A stretch of 64,000 nucleotides of DNA from Glandiceps talaboti. Taxonomy: Eukaryota > Hemichordata > Enteropneusta > Spengelidae. The notes below the pieces were generated by a model. The model did not search any database. It was not told where the DNA came from and saw nothing but the letters and a program-made list of their open reading frames with translations. Shown in pieces: positions 1 to 13,800 of this stretch; positions within the stretch are counted from its first letter, which is position 1; every line of letters starts with the position of its first letter. Position numbers and translations under genes: made by a program. The stretch lies in NCBI RefSeq assembly GCF_964340395.1, contig NC_135570.1:8553322-8617321 (forward strand). The letters run 5' to 3'.

Positions 1-744
1 CCGTAATATTTTTTATATAACTTGTACATGCAGTTTGTTTACTGGGATTTCAAAATAACATTATGTTTCATACCATCTAGTCATAATGTTATTAAACAGT
101 TTAAAAATGTTAGAAGTTCCATATTTGAGTGTGGTGGGAGGGGTTTGATGCCGGTGGAGGGGGTTCAATTCCTTTACATATCCAACCAGTAACAGTAGAC
201 TGATTTTTAAACAAATAAAATATTTTCAGGAAAACACTGAGCCTGTTATGTACAGTCACACGTAATCCTACATAGATGCACCCTTGAGAAATGATGACAA
301 AATTCAAATTCTACCAAAGATTACTTCATTTTTTGGGAAAATGCAACAGAGACTATATTTTCTTTATCCAAGATATTTCAACAGAAACTAATTTCATTAT
401 CTGAAACATTCCTTTACAAAAATGTTAACAAAGACCATAATTTTTTCCCATGATCTATCAAATTTTGATTTGAAAGTTTTTTGTTCATTTTCTAAGGTGC
501 ATCCTATGTTGGAAAGGTAGCACGGTAGATTTTACAGCTTGTAGCCAATAACTTCATACTAGGTTCTCCGTAAACTCTCTAAAGAAAAATTAAAATTAAG
601 TAGCACACAGACAAAAATAACATACATGGACAAAACTGACAAGTTTTACATTAAACTATTGACAGCACATATTCTTCAACTTTTTGTTAAAGTAAGATTT
701 GATACTTACAGAAATGGGTTGTTATTCAAAAATACATGGACTTA
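1..744. other. Non-coding stretch, probably ACSL intron
   Basis: AT-rich sequence with no exon, RNA gene or repeat that I can recognise. It lies 3' of the last visible ACSL exon on the minus strand, so it is most likely inside an ACSL intron that continues off the left edge. Confidence 0.5.
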
Positions 745-1940
745 TGACTGACAGGTAGAGGGGTAATGAAAATGAAGAGTGACATCTAGAGGGGTAGTGG
801 AAATGAGATTGACATCTAGAGGGGTAGCTGAAATGAGATTGACATCTAGAGGGGTAGTTAAAATAAAGATTAACATCTAGAGGGGTAGTTGAAATGAGAT
901 TGAAATGTAGTGAGTAGTTGAAATAAAGATTGACATCTAGAGGGGTAGTTGAAATGACTGACATCTAGAGGGGTAGTTGAAATAAAGATTGACATCTAGA
1001 GGGGTAGTTGAAATAAAGATTGAAATGTAGTGGGTAGTTTAAATAAAGATTGACATCTAGAGGGGTAGTTGAAATGAGATTGAAATGTAGTGGGTAGTTG
1101 AAATAAAGATTGACATCTAGAGGGGTAGTTGAAATAAAGATTGAAATGTAGTGGGTAGTTGAAATAAAGATTGACATCTAGAGGGGTAGTTGAAATAAAG
1201 ATTGACATCTAGAGGGGTAGTTGAAATGAGATTGAAATGTAGTGGGTAGTTGAAATGAGATTGACATCTAGAGGGATAGTTGAAATAAAGATTGACATCT
1301 AGAGGGGGTAGTTGAAATGAGATTGAAATGTAGTGGATAGTTGAAATGCGATTGACATCTAGATGGGTAGTTGAAATAAAGATTGACCTCTAGAGGGGTA
1401 GTTGAAATGAGATTGAAATGTAGAGGGGTAGCTGAAATAAAGATTGACATCTAGAGGGGTAGTTGAAATGAGGTTGAAATGTAGTGAGTAGTTGAAATGA
1501 GATTGACATGTAGAGGGGTAGTTGAAGTAAAGATTGACATCTAGAGGGGTAGTAGAAATGAGAATGAAATGTAGAGGGGTAGCTGAAATAAAGATTGACA
1601 TCTAGAGGGGTAGTTGAAATAAAGATTGAAATGTAGTGGGTAGTTGAAATAAAGATTGACATCTACAGGGGTAGTTGAAATGAGATTGAAATGTAGTGGG
1701 TAGTTGAAATGAGATTGACATCTAGAGGGTAGTTGAAATAAAGATTGACCTCTAGAGGGGTAGTAGAAATGAGATTGAAATGTAGTGGGTAGTTGAAATG
1801 AGATTGACATGTAGAGGGGTAGTTGAAATAAAGATTGACATCTAGAGGGTAGTTGAAATGGAATTGAAATGTAGAAGGGGTAGTAGAAATGATGAAATTG
1901 ATATGTAGAGGGGTTGTTGAAATGAAATTGACCTGTAGCG
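745..1940 (-). repeat. Minisatellite of alternating 31-bp and 29-bp units
   Basis: About 40 head-to-tail copies. The main unit is 31 bp (core GACATCTAGAGGGGTAGTTG, then AAATAAAGATT). A related subunit of about 29 bp reads GAAATGTAGTGGGTAGTTG plus AAATGAGATT. The two alternate irregularly, and degenerate copies run on to about 2215. Minus-strand frames stay open through the array, giving low-complexity peptides of 60-148 codons that rotate frame with each 31-bp unit. This marks them as repeat artefacts. The array lies in the presumed left-hand ACSL intron. Confidence 0.95.
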
Positions 1941-2215
1941 GGGTACAAAAATATGTAGATGTCTTGATGTCTTGGGGCGTAGCTCATTTTGAGATCAAGG
2001 CTAGCAGAAATAAGATCAATAATACTGTATGTAGATTGAGGAAAGATGACTTTAAGTGACCTGTGGAGGGTTAGTTGAAATCACAGTCCTGATTAAGGGA
2101 CTGCAGTGAAATAACGATAAGGAACAAGGAGGGGTATAGTTGGAATGAGATTGACAGGTGAATGGAGATCCAGGTATGTAGAGTGAAGTTGACAAGTCGC
2201 TGAGTTGTTGAAATG

Positions 2216-4395
2216 AGCAGGATGTGATATCGCTTGTAAACCCATTCTAATTCTGTTTGACATGATACAGCAATAATACTAAATCTCACTAAGAGGGTTT
2301 GGTGTGTTTGTAGAAAGAATTCCAAAATTGTGTCACTGCCGTAATGATCCTGGATCAAGAGCCTGATCGTTTTGTCAAGATTGGCAACTTGTGAAAAAAA
2401 GCATGACAGTTGCATTTGTTTCCTTTTGTACAGAAAGCAAATAAACCCCAATTCCATAAGCATTCATTATTAACAAGGCTGTGCTTTCTAGGTAGGTTTT
2501 TTCTATTGGACTTTTTTCATGTGCAATGTACCAGTGCATTGACAGCTGTTTTTAGCAGGTTTTAAGAGAAAGAAAGCAAAGATGGGTACATGGATTTGAG
2601 TTTGAACGTTTAGAAATTCATCAAAGACATTTGAAGTTGTAGGAAGTCAAAACATTTAGACAGAACCTCCTATTGTAGTAAACAGAGACTGTAAACCTAT
2701 CAATGTCAAAGGTACATAGTCCAATACATGTAAATAACCCCATTGACAGATGTTGACATGAAGATAATGGATTAAGAGATTGAGTGGAAGTTTTTCAGGG
2801 ATCTTCAACAAGTATCAATTGTACCGGCTCCCTATTGGCACGGCTCTAACTGTGTTGACAGCCAAGTGGCTTATCACATAAATAGTGACATTCCAGTGTA
2901 ACCATGCATGGTATGATTGCATTTAGTCTTTCACTAACACGATCATCACTTCTTCCAGTCTCTAATCTGCCTGCTCTGTTTAAAGTTGGCACAAGCTGAG
3001 TTTAAGCATTATGCCCCTTTTTTTCGTTCAACAGGTGTAAATACAATTAGTACATAAAACCTTGATTTTAAGTCTAGAATATTGTTACTGTCAAAGCCTG
3101 CATTGAAAACCATCTTCTGGTATTGTGTCATGGCACAATACAGGTTTTCGGAATGTTTATAATATTTTATGTATGTACTAACAGTGTTTTGCGAAGGTTG
3201 GGGACACTCGGTAACAGAAAGGGAGAAAGGGGTAAAAAATGGCAGTGTTTCCCCAGAGTCTATGGTAATTTTGTTTGGGAACCCAGGTAAAGTGACATGG
3301 GAACTATGGTAGATTTTACCTACTTACGCCCTTAGCACAAACACTGACTAAATCACGAATGCCATCAAATCCATGTTTAATGCCTGAATACTTAATTTGA
3401 TTTCTGCCAATAGCAAATGATAGTTAATATACTTCAGTATGTAGAAATTACTACACGCATCTTACAAGATACAGTAAAACCCCCTCCCCACTCCCCCCCC
3501 CCCGAAAAAACCAAACCAAAACCCTTTCAACTCAGCTTATGCCCATTATACATATTACATAATAACAAATCTCCAAGTTGAATACAACAAAAATGTGATG
3601 TGATATAAGAATTGTCTCTTGATACATAACGACTTTAAAAAATTACTTCGCAATACTTATATGACAATGTTTTTTATTATTATTAATCTGCAAGGGCAAT
3701 TTGTTGTGAAAATTAGCAAGGGGAATTTGTTGCGGAAATTAGTAAAGGGGAATTAATGTAACAGAAAGTTATAATACAGACTTAATACGTGTAATTACTT
3801 TATAATTCGGAATTGTCTGGAGATTATCAGTCACGAAGGTCAGACAGAAATTACAGACAACAAGCTGTAGTTATATAATTATATGATAAATTGGAATTGG
3901 GGAAAGTGAAGGAGGCGGTTGAGTTTTATGTTTTGAAGAACAAATGTCACAGCTAACTCTAGAGGGCTCACTCCAGCATATGTTATACCTCCTATGCTGA
4001 CAACATTTTGTCTCTTAAAGGGGCACAAGCTGAGTTTATACATATTTAGGTGTAGTTATTTCTGTATATATATTTAAAATGTACTCGCATTATTGTATCT
4101 ACTGAAGCACACTTAGCCACCATTTGCAATTGACTGAATCCAAACTGGGTATTAAGATGTAACTCAAACGATCCGATGATGTAATTTATCATGTATCAAA
4201 AAATGTTCAAGAAAGCCCTACTATGAAATCAACTGTTCTAACAATGCCAGAAGACCATTGTAATGTCGTCATAGAACTTAGAAGGCATACATTGACATTA
4301 ACATTACACTAGAATAGTTTACTCAGGTTTTTCATGTAAGTATTTTCATTTGAGTAAAAAGCTTGTAAACTAAGCTTGTGCCATTGTTTTTTCCA
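2216..4395. other. Non-coding ACSL intron sequence
   Basis: No exon matching the missing ACSL C-terminal half is seen on the minus strand. A segment at 3195-3330 with CCAGG/GGTAAATTTTACC-like units resembles the dispersed repeat at 10265-10550. A short C-run lies at 3490-3503. Confidence 0.5.
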
Positions 4396-4478
4396 AGTAG
4401 GATGCCATGACGAAATTGTTTTTGTAAATTAAAAATTTGAACTATATACCCAATCCTCATCCATATGGCCACTTTAAC
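4396..4478 (-). repeat. Copy of ~100-bp MITE with TGGCCATATGGATG ends (reverse, one end only)
   Basis: The minus strand reads GTTAAAGTGGCCATATGG and then follows the 4947-5048 element through its interior. Only one clear terminal repeat is kept, so this is a truncated or diverged copy. A further end fragment lies at 49590-49620. Confidence 0.7.
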
Positions 4479-4835
4479 AAATAAATTCAATCTACTTATG
4501 TATATTGCTACTGTTAGTAGATGTACTCAGTGGTTTAATGAGGTGTAGCAGAGGAAATATAGACTGAGACACTTAAAAAGTGTCTTCCTGTAACACATGA
4601 ACTACATGACTTTATAGTCAGTACAGTCAGCCAGTATTACAGTAGCAAAGGACTCTAACAGTACACTAACAACATGAAGACATGGAAAAAAAAGGACAAA
4701 GTTACAACTTCCTGTGTGATGCACATGATAGAATAGCTATTCAATACATACCTGATGTTTATATGCTTACATGAAATAGATAGAAATTATACAACAACTG
4801 AATTTGCAAGATATTCATAAAAGGGAATTTCTTAC

Positions 4836-7800
4836 CTGTTGTGCCACTAGTGTAACAAACTGTTGCTAGGTCCTCTGGTTTTGGAAGCTGTAAATGAAGG
4901 CCAGAAGAAAACATATTATCTCAGTGTTCGTAATTTAAATGTAGTTGTTAACGTGGCCATATGGATGATGATTGGGTATTTATTTTGGATTTTTTAATTT
5001 ATAAAACAATTTTATCATGACTTCCTACATCCATATGGCCATTTTAACTTGAAGAATTGTTGTATTAGATCAATATAGACAAATATTATACAATATATCT
5101 AGCGGTCATTATTTGCATCATTCTGTGCACACTATCAATGACAGAATACAATGATTTGTGAGTGCATGTATGGCATGCTCAGTGTATGTGCACAAGTGCT
5201 TGCTATGTTCATTGCTGCAGTATTTTCATGTGTAGCATTTGAAAGTGAAGCAGAAAACACAGCAAGAATGAGTGCAAATACCCATGAGTATCCACACCAC
5301 ACACTACACTGGCACCATGAGTACATGAGTTTAATATCAACTATTTTTTATATCAAATTGACTTTTTAAATCTGCAAATTTGACCAAATGGTTCAACCTT
5401 TCTTTGAGAAAGGTTCTTTTAGGTAAATTTCACAAGGCACTTGTCCCTGAGATATCCTACACCTAACAGGGCAACACTTGACAACTACATTGTAGATGGT
5501 GCAAGTTGAAAAAGGTCTTAAACCTGAACTTGGTCTTTATTGAATCTCATATTGCATATCCCCCTCCCTTCATCTTCCCCTCCCCTTTCTTACTGTAAGT
5601 GTATACTTCAGAATACAACAATGTGTGTTTATTGGCACTGTATTTTTTGTTGGACCAACAGAAAACATCACACAAGTGCAAATATTCAGAGTACACACAC
5701 TGGCGCTTGCATAATATGGAGTACTATTTTATTACATACATTTATCTAGTCTTCAAGGTATGCTGTATAGTGCTTTTCTCGCTATGTGACTAGTGATCAC
5801 TTTTAAGGTAAATAGCAGAATTACGCAAGGGACTAGCAGCTACACTACATTAACACTGACAGCATATATAGTAAATATCAACTTACCACAGGCTCTTGAG
5901 GATTATCTCTTCCATTGGTCTGAAAGACAAGAAGAAGAATCTCATCAACAGACTTTCTATTAAAGTAATAGTGCCCTATAGTGGCAACATATATGGTTTA
6001 ATAATAGGGTGAAAGATCAGATTGTATGACTTCCCATTTTATGTCATTCAAGTCGTTGTTTATTGTGCCATTTCATGCACACTTGGAAACAGTAGATTGT
6101 CTTGTGAAGGCCAGTATTGGTCAACTATATCAGAATGACTTTTTTGCTAAGGGTTCTAATCCAGAATTGTGGAACAGAGTTTGGAAATCTATGCAATATT
6201 TACCAGACACCCCTCCCCCTTCCTACACACACAAACTTGGGTACCCAAACCTTAGCAAATGCCCTGATAGCTATTGTATTGTACTTTTGATTTTCCACAC
6301 TTGGTGATGCTCAAAAGCTGGTCTAAATTTTTAAGTTTTTAACACACCCAGTTTTAATTTGTTACTGGCTTTAAGGAGTTTTACAGCAAGGACGATTTTA
6401 TTTTTAAAGTACTAGCATTTACTGCAACATGTCATCACAAGAGGGCAGTGTTTCAGAATCATACATGTACATCAGAAAGACTTAAATCCTCTCAGCAGAG
6501 ATGCGTATTACATGTGCCTCTACTACTAGACTGTCATCAGTTGCTCAGTGCTGTGCTATATTTTTTTTAGATATTTGAATGTGAAATATGTTTTAAAATG
6601 TGCATGTAATTTACATACATCAAAAGCCCAATTATAGTGGCACAGCAGTTTAGTGCATGTCACTTTGACGTATTGAGGGGTTGGCAAATCAGTACCCTCT
6701 ACCTTTGCAAAAGGTACCATTGGTTAAGACAACATACAATGTTTGAGGGCGCTATACGTATTAAGTTTAGAACATCTGCAGCTGCGTGAAGTCTGCAAAC
6801 ATTTAGCATGTGACCTGAAATAGGCAAATTTTATGGCAAACAAAATCGATATTTCTTGAAAAAAGTTATTTGTGAATATTTTCAAAACTCCTTTGTGATA
6901 AACCCTGGTACTCAAGGACTCTACTAGGAGGTACTCACAGCAGTGTTCCCCTTTAATGAGAAACAATATTTTTTGTTATGGGTCAAGTGATAGAAACTAG
7001 GTTCTCAGGTCAATCATCACATACTGGAAATATACATTCTGGTGCCCAAGTAGTATGTACAGTTGAGTATAGATGGTACAAAATGGTTCACAGCTCCCTT
7101 TCAAACCCTGGTTATTTGATAAGGTGTTATACAACCACTCACCTCTAACTCAGTAAATGTTACAACTTCAAGGCCATTCTTAGCTGCCTTCTCTTTACAA
7201 TCATCTGTTACTTCTTCTAATGCAATGATACATTTCAAATTAGGTGTGTCACTGGCCCTGTCAATTACAGCTTCTACTTGTTTGATCTTTTCTACAACAA
7301 CATACTGGATATCAGCTGTTGGATAAAAAAACAACCCAGAATTCATTCACATTAAAAAGACAGTCCATATATGTATGTGTTTCTAAGCTACCATTAGTTG
7401 TATGAAGAATTACATAAATAGGGAACATCAACCAGTGGCGGCCATACTTGATTTCTGATTGACTTGTAAACAAGATGGCGCCATGCATCCATGCCTTGAC
7501 ATACACGTAGTGTAAATATAAGTGATTCACCTCTCCCCCCCCCCATACCTCAGACTTAACTGCTACCAGAAATGATGGGTGAACTATAAACAGTGTTACA
7601 TCAGTGATATTCTATTCCTACAGTTTTATCAAAATAAAGACATTGTACTGAATTCACTAGATCGGATTTTAATCAGATTGGTTAGAAGCTTGCCTTTGTA
7701 GTTCTCGACATTCTTACCTTGGTTCATGATATAAGAACATGCGTCAGGTCCAAGAGTATCATACAATGGTATAACCACCATGGAATACATGTTACAGGCT

Positions 7801-10800
7801 TGCTCTGTTATCACCCACTGCACAAATACAAAAGACTTAATTTAGTTGCTTATTTTGATATTGAAAGATACACACCATGCTATGACGTGATGGCTTTTTT
7901 GAAAAGAGTGAATTGTCATAACAACAAATAAATGAATTTTCATGCCTCCTTCAATTTCACTGAACTCTATATCTACATTTTCAACAAACTTCATTTAACA
8001 TATGTGCCCCCAGATAGTCAATGTAAATACCTTTTATCCTGTACTGTTGGCTTATAAAACTTTGTTTGATAAAATGAATAATAAGAAGGGCACTGGGACT
8101 GGGCGTTATGCAGAATCTTCTCAAAAAACAAAACTTGTGCAAACAAAAGCATTGGGTCCTTGCCTGTATGAGGGCGCTAACACAGTAAGTTCTCAATGTA
8201 ACTTTCATGTTTAATGATATTCTAAACATATGGCAGACATTCATAGTTACCCTCTGGTACATGGCATAAAGTTGTTCTCTGTACACAATGAAGTTGTTTT
8301 GTCAACATTTTCCTTACCTCTGGTCTATTTTTTGAATATATACCAAGGAATGATTGTTGTCCAGCTGGGCATCCTTTATTTAAAAGACCAGATCCTATTG
8401 CAGTGGCACGTTCTTTAACCTGTAATGAATGTCCAGTACAGTACGGCAATATTAGAAATGCACAAAACAAAAAGTGTGAGAGTGAATATTCAGGGGCTCT
8501 GGGTTTTCTACACATAGTCAAACCAATTCTTGGATGCGACAAATCCAAAATTTTCACTAGTGTCACGTCAGCATCATCATCATCATAGCATACACTATAA
8601 CTAGGCTGAATAGATGTTGGTGAAAAATTGGGATTCACTTCTAAGAAATCTTTTGACTCTCTGAAGAAGTCTTCATAAGTAACACATTGTTTTGTTAAGC
8701 ATGGTAAGCAGCTAATTCAATTAAAATCTGATGTAGTGAACTTCGTGTAATTTCTTTAACTCTATATTTATTGTCATTTGTTCTTTTTTTGTTCTGTGAG
8801 TGCCCGATACCTACATCTGACACAATACCATAGGAGTTCTCATGCCAAATCTCATAGTTATGTGTACCCAACCAAACTCGGTCTTACAATATAACACTTG
8901 ATGTTTGAAATTGATACAAAGAGAACCACCAAACAATAACAATAACATCATTGTCGGTGCTCTGCGCTCAAGCATTGAGCATTCTGAGGTTATGCACCCA
9001 TATATTTCAAGTATTACGCTTTTTCATTGTTTGAGTAAATCCACTCAGCACTCACGTTTTGTATGTGAACTCCTAAAGTATTGTGTCAGATGTAGATAAA
9101 TAATCACGCCAAGTTCACAGAATCAGATTTTAAGCAGATTGGGTAAGCAGCCTCAAAATAGACTATTTCTGTTCCCTACTTATTTTCCAAGGCTTCCCTA
9201 CCAGTGTTTTTGTGGAGAGTAGTAAATATAAACTTATTCTACCCCCAGTTCCCTAGTAATTTTTTCAAGGTTCCCGATACGTTACAGTTTACAGTGATTG
9301 TCTTTGTAAGTAAGTAAAATCCACATCTAAATCAGTTCCCCTGCCATTTTGAGTCCCCTGACATTCTTTTTGTTAATTTGGGTGGTAGGTTGGTAATCTC
9401 GATACTGGTTCATCACTTATGGTAAAATGTCTTTAACAAATTATCGAATTTACAAATGCCTTTAAATACTGAGTTCCAAATCTGAGGAAAAAACACTGAT
9501 CATCAGCTAAAGGCAATATTGAAAGGACTTACAGTCTTGTAATTTATCCAATGGTAAGGCTGGCCTGGTCCTGGTCTGTATCCTAAACAAGGGCCATTGT
9601 CTGAAAAATAAGCACATATTCATCTAACTATTACACATGTCAAGACACATTCAGTTTTTTTAGTTAAAATTAGCTACATACCTGCTTCATTGCAAGTAGT
9701 GCATTTTATCTCTATTTTATCCACATACAAAGATCTCATGCCATTTTTCATTTCAAGTCTAATTATATTTTTCACACTAAATCATTCTATTTCAGATTCA
9801 ATTCACAAATTATGATACATGCTATTTATCAAAAAAATCAATCAAATTTTACAAAAAAAAAATATTAATTCAAACATGAACAATAGATGTGTGTGATCAA
9901 AACACTCACATATTACTAAAATTTAACAGAAAATTTCATATCAAACATTAACAATACATGTTTTCCATTAAAAACACTCATTTAAAAAAAAATTCTATTC
10001 AAAGAAAGATAAATATTTTTTATCAACACAGAAAAAATATGACATGTATTAGAATTGACATGATTTTTAATACTATTTATAGTGTGAAAGATAAACTAAC
10101 TTTTTTTCTGAACAAACTATGAACAAAACAAAATTCAGAATTCACTTCTAAACATTTTTTTTTTTCAATTGTACTAATTTGTAGTTATGAACCTAAACTG
10201 ACAAATTCGCCATTCTGTACAAAGATGTACATTCCCAGTGTTTTTGTTATGGGCAGTAAGCAAGTAAAAAATCTACTGGAGTTTCCCCAGGCATTTTACT
10301 GGGCTTCCCCCACTAAAGCTATGGTAACATGGTATGGAAAACAGAGTTTTACCAGATTTCTCTCCTCTGTTACCAGTGTCCCTCACCAAAATTATGGTAC
10401 AACACATTGAAATCTACACAAATTTTGCCAGATTTCATCCTCTGTTACCAGGGTTAGCTACCAAAATTACCATACAAGGTATTGAAATCTATACAAATTT
10501 TACCACATTTCTTTCCTCCGTTACCGGGGTTCCCAGACCTTAGCAATTCTCAGTTTTCTTTAATCATTGTATTACTCATATTTAGTTTATGGTTGACAGG
10601 AGGTCAGCAAAAGCAAATCGTTCATTCTGTGTAATACGAACTATGAGTTCATGTTTGAACATTCATTCTTGTAAAGAAAATTACAAATACAGTTTTTAAA
10701 ATTTCTAAACAAATTTTGGGAGTAAACATATTCCAATAACAAGAGGTGAAAGGTAATGTGGCAACTCCACAACAACTGTAGCCTTGAATATAGGCAATTT

Positions 10801-13800
10801 AATAGATTTTGAATTTTTGATTGCGATGTGGAAATAACAAATCCAAAGTCCCCATTCCCATGCCATCCAGGGTACAACAACTGGCATTATGACTGTGCAT
10901 TCCTCTTTAACTACTTCATCGCTATGGCAACTAGGGTCATAACACCCTATTTTGACTAATACATTACATAACTTGGTTGTATATTTGATCATCAACCCCA
11001 ATGCCCCAAGGCCAGTCAGTATGTATTATTTGGCAACAGATATTACCAAGTACATATTGCATTTGTAAATACCATTGAGCCATTTTTTTTTTCCCCCAGA
11101 GCTTGATTTCATCTGGGATAATTTTTACCTTATCTAGACTGAAATAAGACTAAGTATCTCAAAACTAAACAGAGATGTTGGTGTTTTCCTGAAAAAAAAA
11201 GTTACATTATTTTTCACAAACTGAAAGGAAAGACAAGGGTCACCGAGCTAGTCTATAGTCTAATAATTTACAATATCAGGGGAAAAAAATGTGTTTCCGA
11301 CAACATGGCCTCAGAAAATAGGATAGGTATATGTATAGGTCAGGATTTATTTTATTGTATTTTATCTTTTTGATTGTTTTATTTTTGAGAAATATTGCTT
11401 AGACCCAAAAATAAACAAAATGTTGGTCAGAATACCCCTTCCTATGATATTTAGATGAAATATTGCTGTGAAAGAAAACAGATATGCATGAAGGTCAGAA
11501 GACAAAGAATTCTCATTTTTATGTTTTGAGTGTTTAAAAAATGTTTAGTCTGTCTGGTTATCGGAAACACACAATTTTTTTCATTTGGCCTAATTCCAAA
11601 ATGGTTGTCAGTGTAAGCTTATGCTTGATACATTACGGAGAATGAAAGATTGGAAGTTTACCTGACACGTGTATTCCCCTTTGAAAGCCTTCATACAATG
11701 TAGTGACATCATCAAAGTAGATACTTTTTATTTCACCATCTTTGCATTTTGGGCTACAATGCACATGGTCTGTGCCCTGGAATAAATAAATAAATATTTC
11801 AAATTGTCGTAAATATCAAACCAAATCGTGTTATGATGGTCAAGTAGTTACAGTGGTTGATTTATAATCTGTACCTTTTTATTTGTGTGGAGCCCCAGGC
11901 GTGCTAGTCAAAATAGATATGTTGACTTGAGTAAGTTATGGAGTGATTGCTGCAAGGTTAATGATTCGCACCCCAATAAATTATACTTAACAAGCAAAAC
12001 ATACAGGAAGTACGTTTCAGACTAACTGTCACATTTATTTCAACTTGAAAATAGTTGTACAATTCACTTTCAGCACTTAGGTATGTCGGGTAATATACCC
12101 ATGTGACTTATCTACATGCCTAAAGGGGTTACCATGTAGCCAACTTCCAATGTTGTCCCTGTCAACTCCACGATATCATTATTGTAGGAAATATCAGCAA
12201 ACAACCAAACAACAACAACAACTGTTACACTAAATACTTGGCATAGTATAATACACGCTACAAGCTGCGATTAGTTAAAACATCAACACCAGATCAGGAA
12301 TTTTGCTAAGCAAATCAGTTGTCTGGCAGAAGTGTGGTCTGTAAGGTACATGTATGTTGTGACAGGGCACCCTCACACATCTATCAACCCCTCTCACATC
12401 AAGAGAGAGAAGGCCGGTGAGGGTGGAGAAACACAATGTATCTTAGTCCGAACAGAGGTGTTGAAAAGGTTGATTCGGAACAAAAGAAAAATCCTATTAA
12501 CGGTATTTTTTATAAAATGACTTTCAAGAACCCAAAGTTTATGAAAACACATTTATTTCCTGGAGTGGCTTTTGATATTAAACTTGAAAAAAAAAATTAA
12601 GATTCTGTGAAACTGTGATGAAAATGGATTCACATTATATACCATTTTGGGCTAAAATGGATGCACTTTTCAAATAAATTTTAGATTTGTCTTTAGCTAC
12701 ATGTAATAGTCATTAATTTACCATTTCTTGTAAGTACTGAACCACAGGCAAAAGCCAGTCAGCAATGTACATGTAAATCACAAAAGTTAAATCAGCTAAT
12801 TCTATCCATCTTTATTGCATGCATGACCCTTTGGTAAATTAACAATTTCATTTGACAGCTGTCAGCATATGTAAGAATTAAATTCAATTGAAAATACCAC
12901 ACAATCATGACAGCCCTCGTTGTCATCAGCATTCACAATGCATGACTATAGGTACAGCTTTGTCTGTCTTTTATACGGTAGATATTATGATTTTTACATG
13001 CTGTAATAACAGGCCTTGGCTTAAATATAAAGGGACAGTCTGTAACTATGTATTTCATTTAGATATTATACTTGTTGGTGTAATTCTGCCTCGCATAATA
13101 CTACCGGTACTTTTAAACCCAGTTTTAATTTGTCATGTAAGATTAACTAAAACTAAATAACTTAGAAGACAAAACATTAATGTTTATTATCTCAAAATCA
13201 AAGCTCGACTTGTCAGAGTAATTTAGTCTGGAATAATGACACTTGTACACCATTGAACTTTACTATGGAAGAAAAAACTAAATCTACATAATTTTGTAGT
13301 CACAGAAAATACTTAGTGATTTGCGAAAATGGGATTCGCTGCCAAGAAATTTTCACTTCTAGTCAAAATATTCATATACGTATATACTGATTTATTTTTT
13401 AAAATTGTTTTTGAGCATGATACAATGTTTACTTTCTGAAACTGTGCTTTGCTAATTCACATTCTGAAACTATCGGTAAGAAATTTCAAGTTATTGATGT
13501 ACCTATGGTGTACCGACCTTCATGAGAGTTTAGTACTAGCAGTGTGTCCTTTAACGATAGCAAAATTTTGTTGTTGCGAGTCAAAATGAGAAAAACTGGC
13601 ATTTCTTGTGAGTCACCACATACATAGTAAGAGATAGGGGAACCCCAAATTTTGGTGTGACACTAGAAATTGTGTGCGTCAGTGGCACATCAAATTGGCA
13701 TAGAGAGCACACTGTTTAGTAGTGTTCCTTGATGTTGTAGAACTGGAATTTCAGGGACTTGAGATAAAACATGTGATATAGACAATTTATAACAGTAGCT

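Noticed and set aside
745-1940. Possible CRISPR-like array
   Set aside because: The repeats are directly adjacent with no unique spacers and the genome is eukaryotic.
722-1987. Several overlapping minus-strand ORFs of 60-148 codons (FNYPSRCQS-like repeats)
   Set aside because: They are translations of the 29/31-bp minisatellite in shifting frames and have no independent coding evidence.
1-4835. Exons for the ACSL C-terminal half
   Set aside because: I looked on the minus strand for the motifs after the P-loop (TGAAP, GYGQTE, TGD, DRKK-type) and found none, so they are probably further left.
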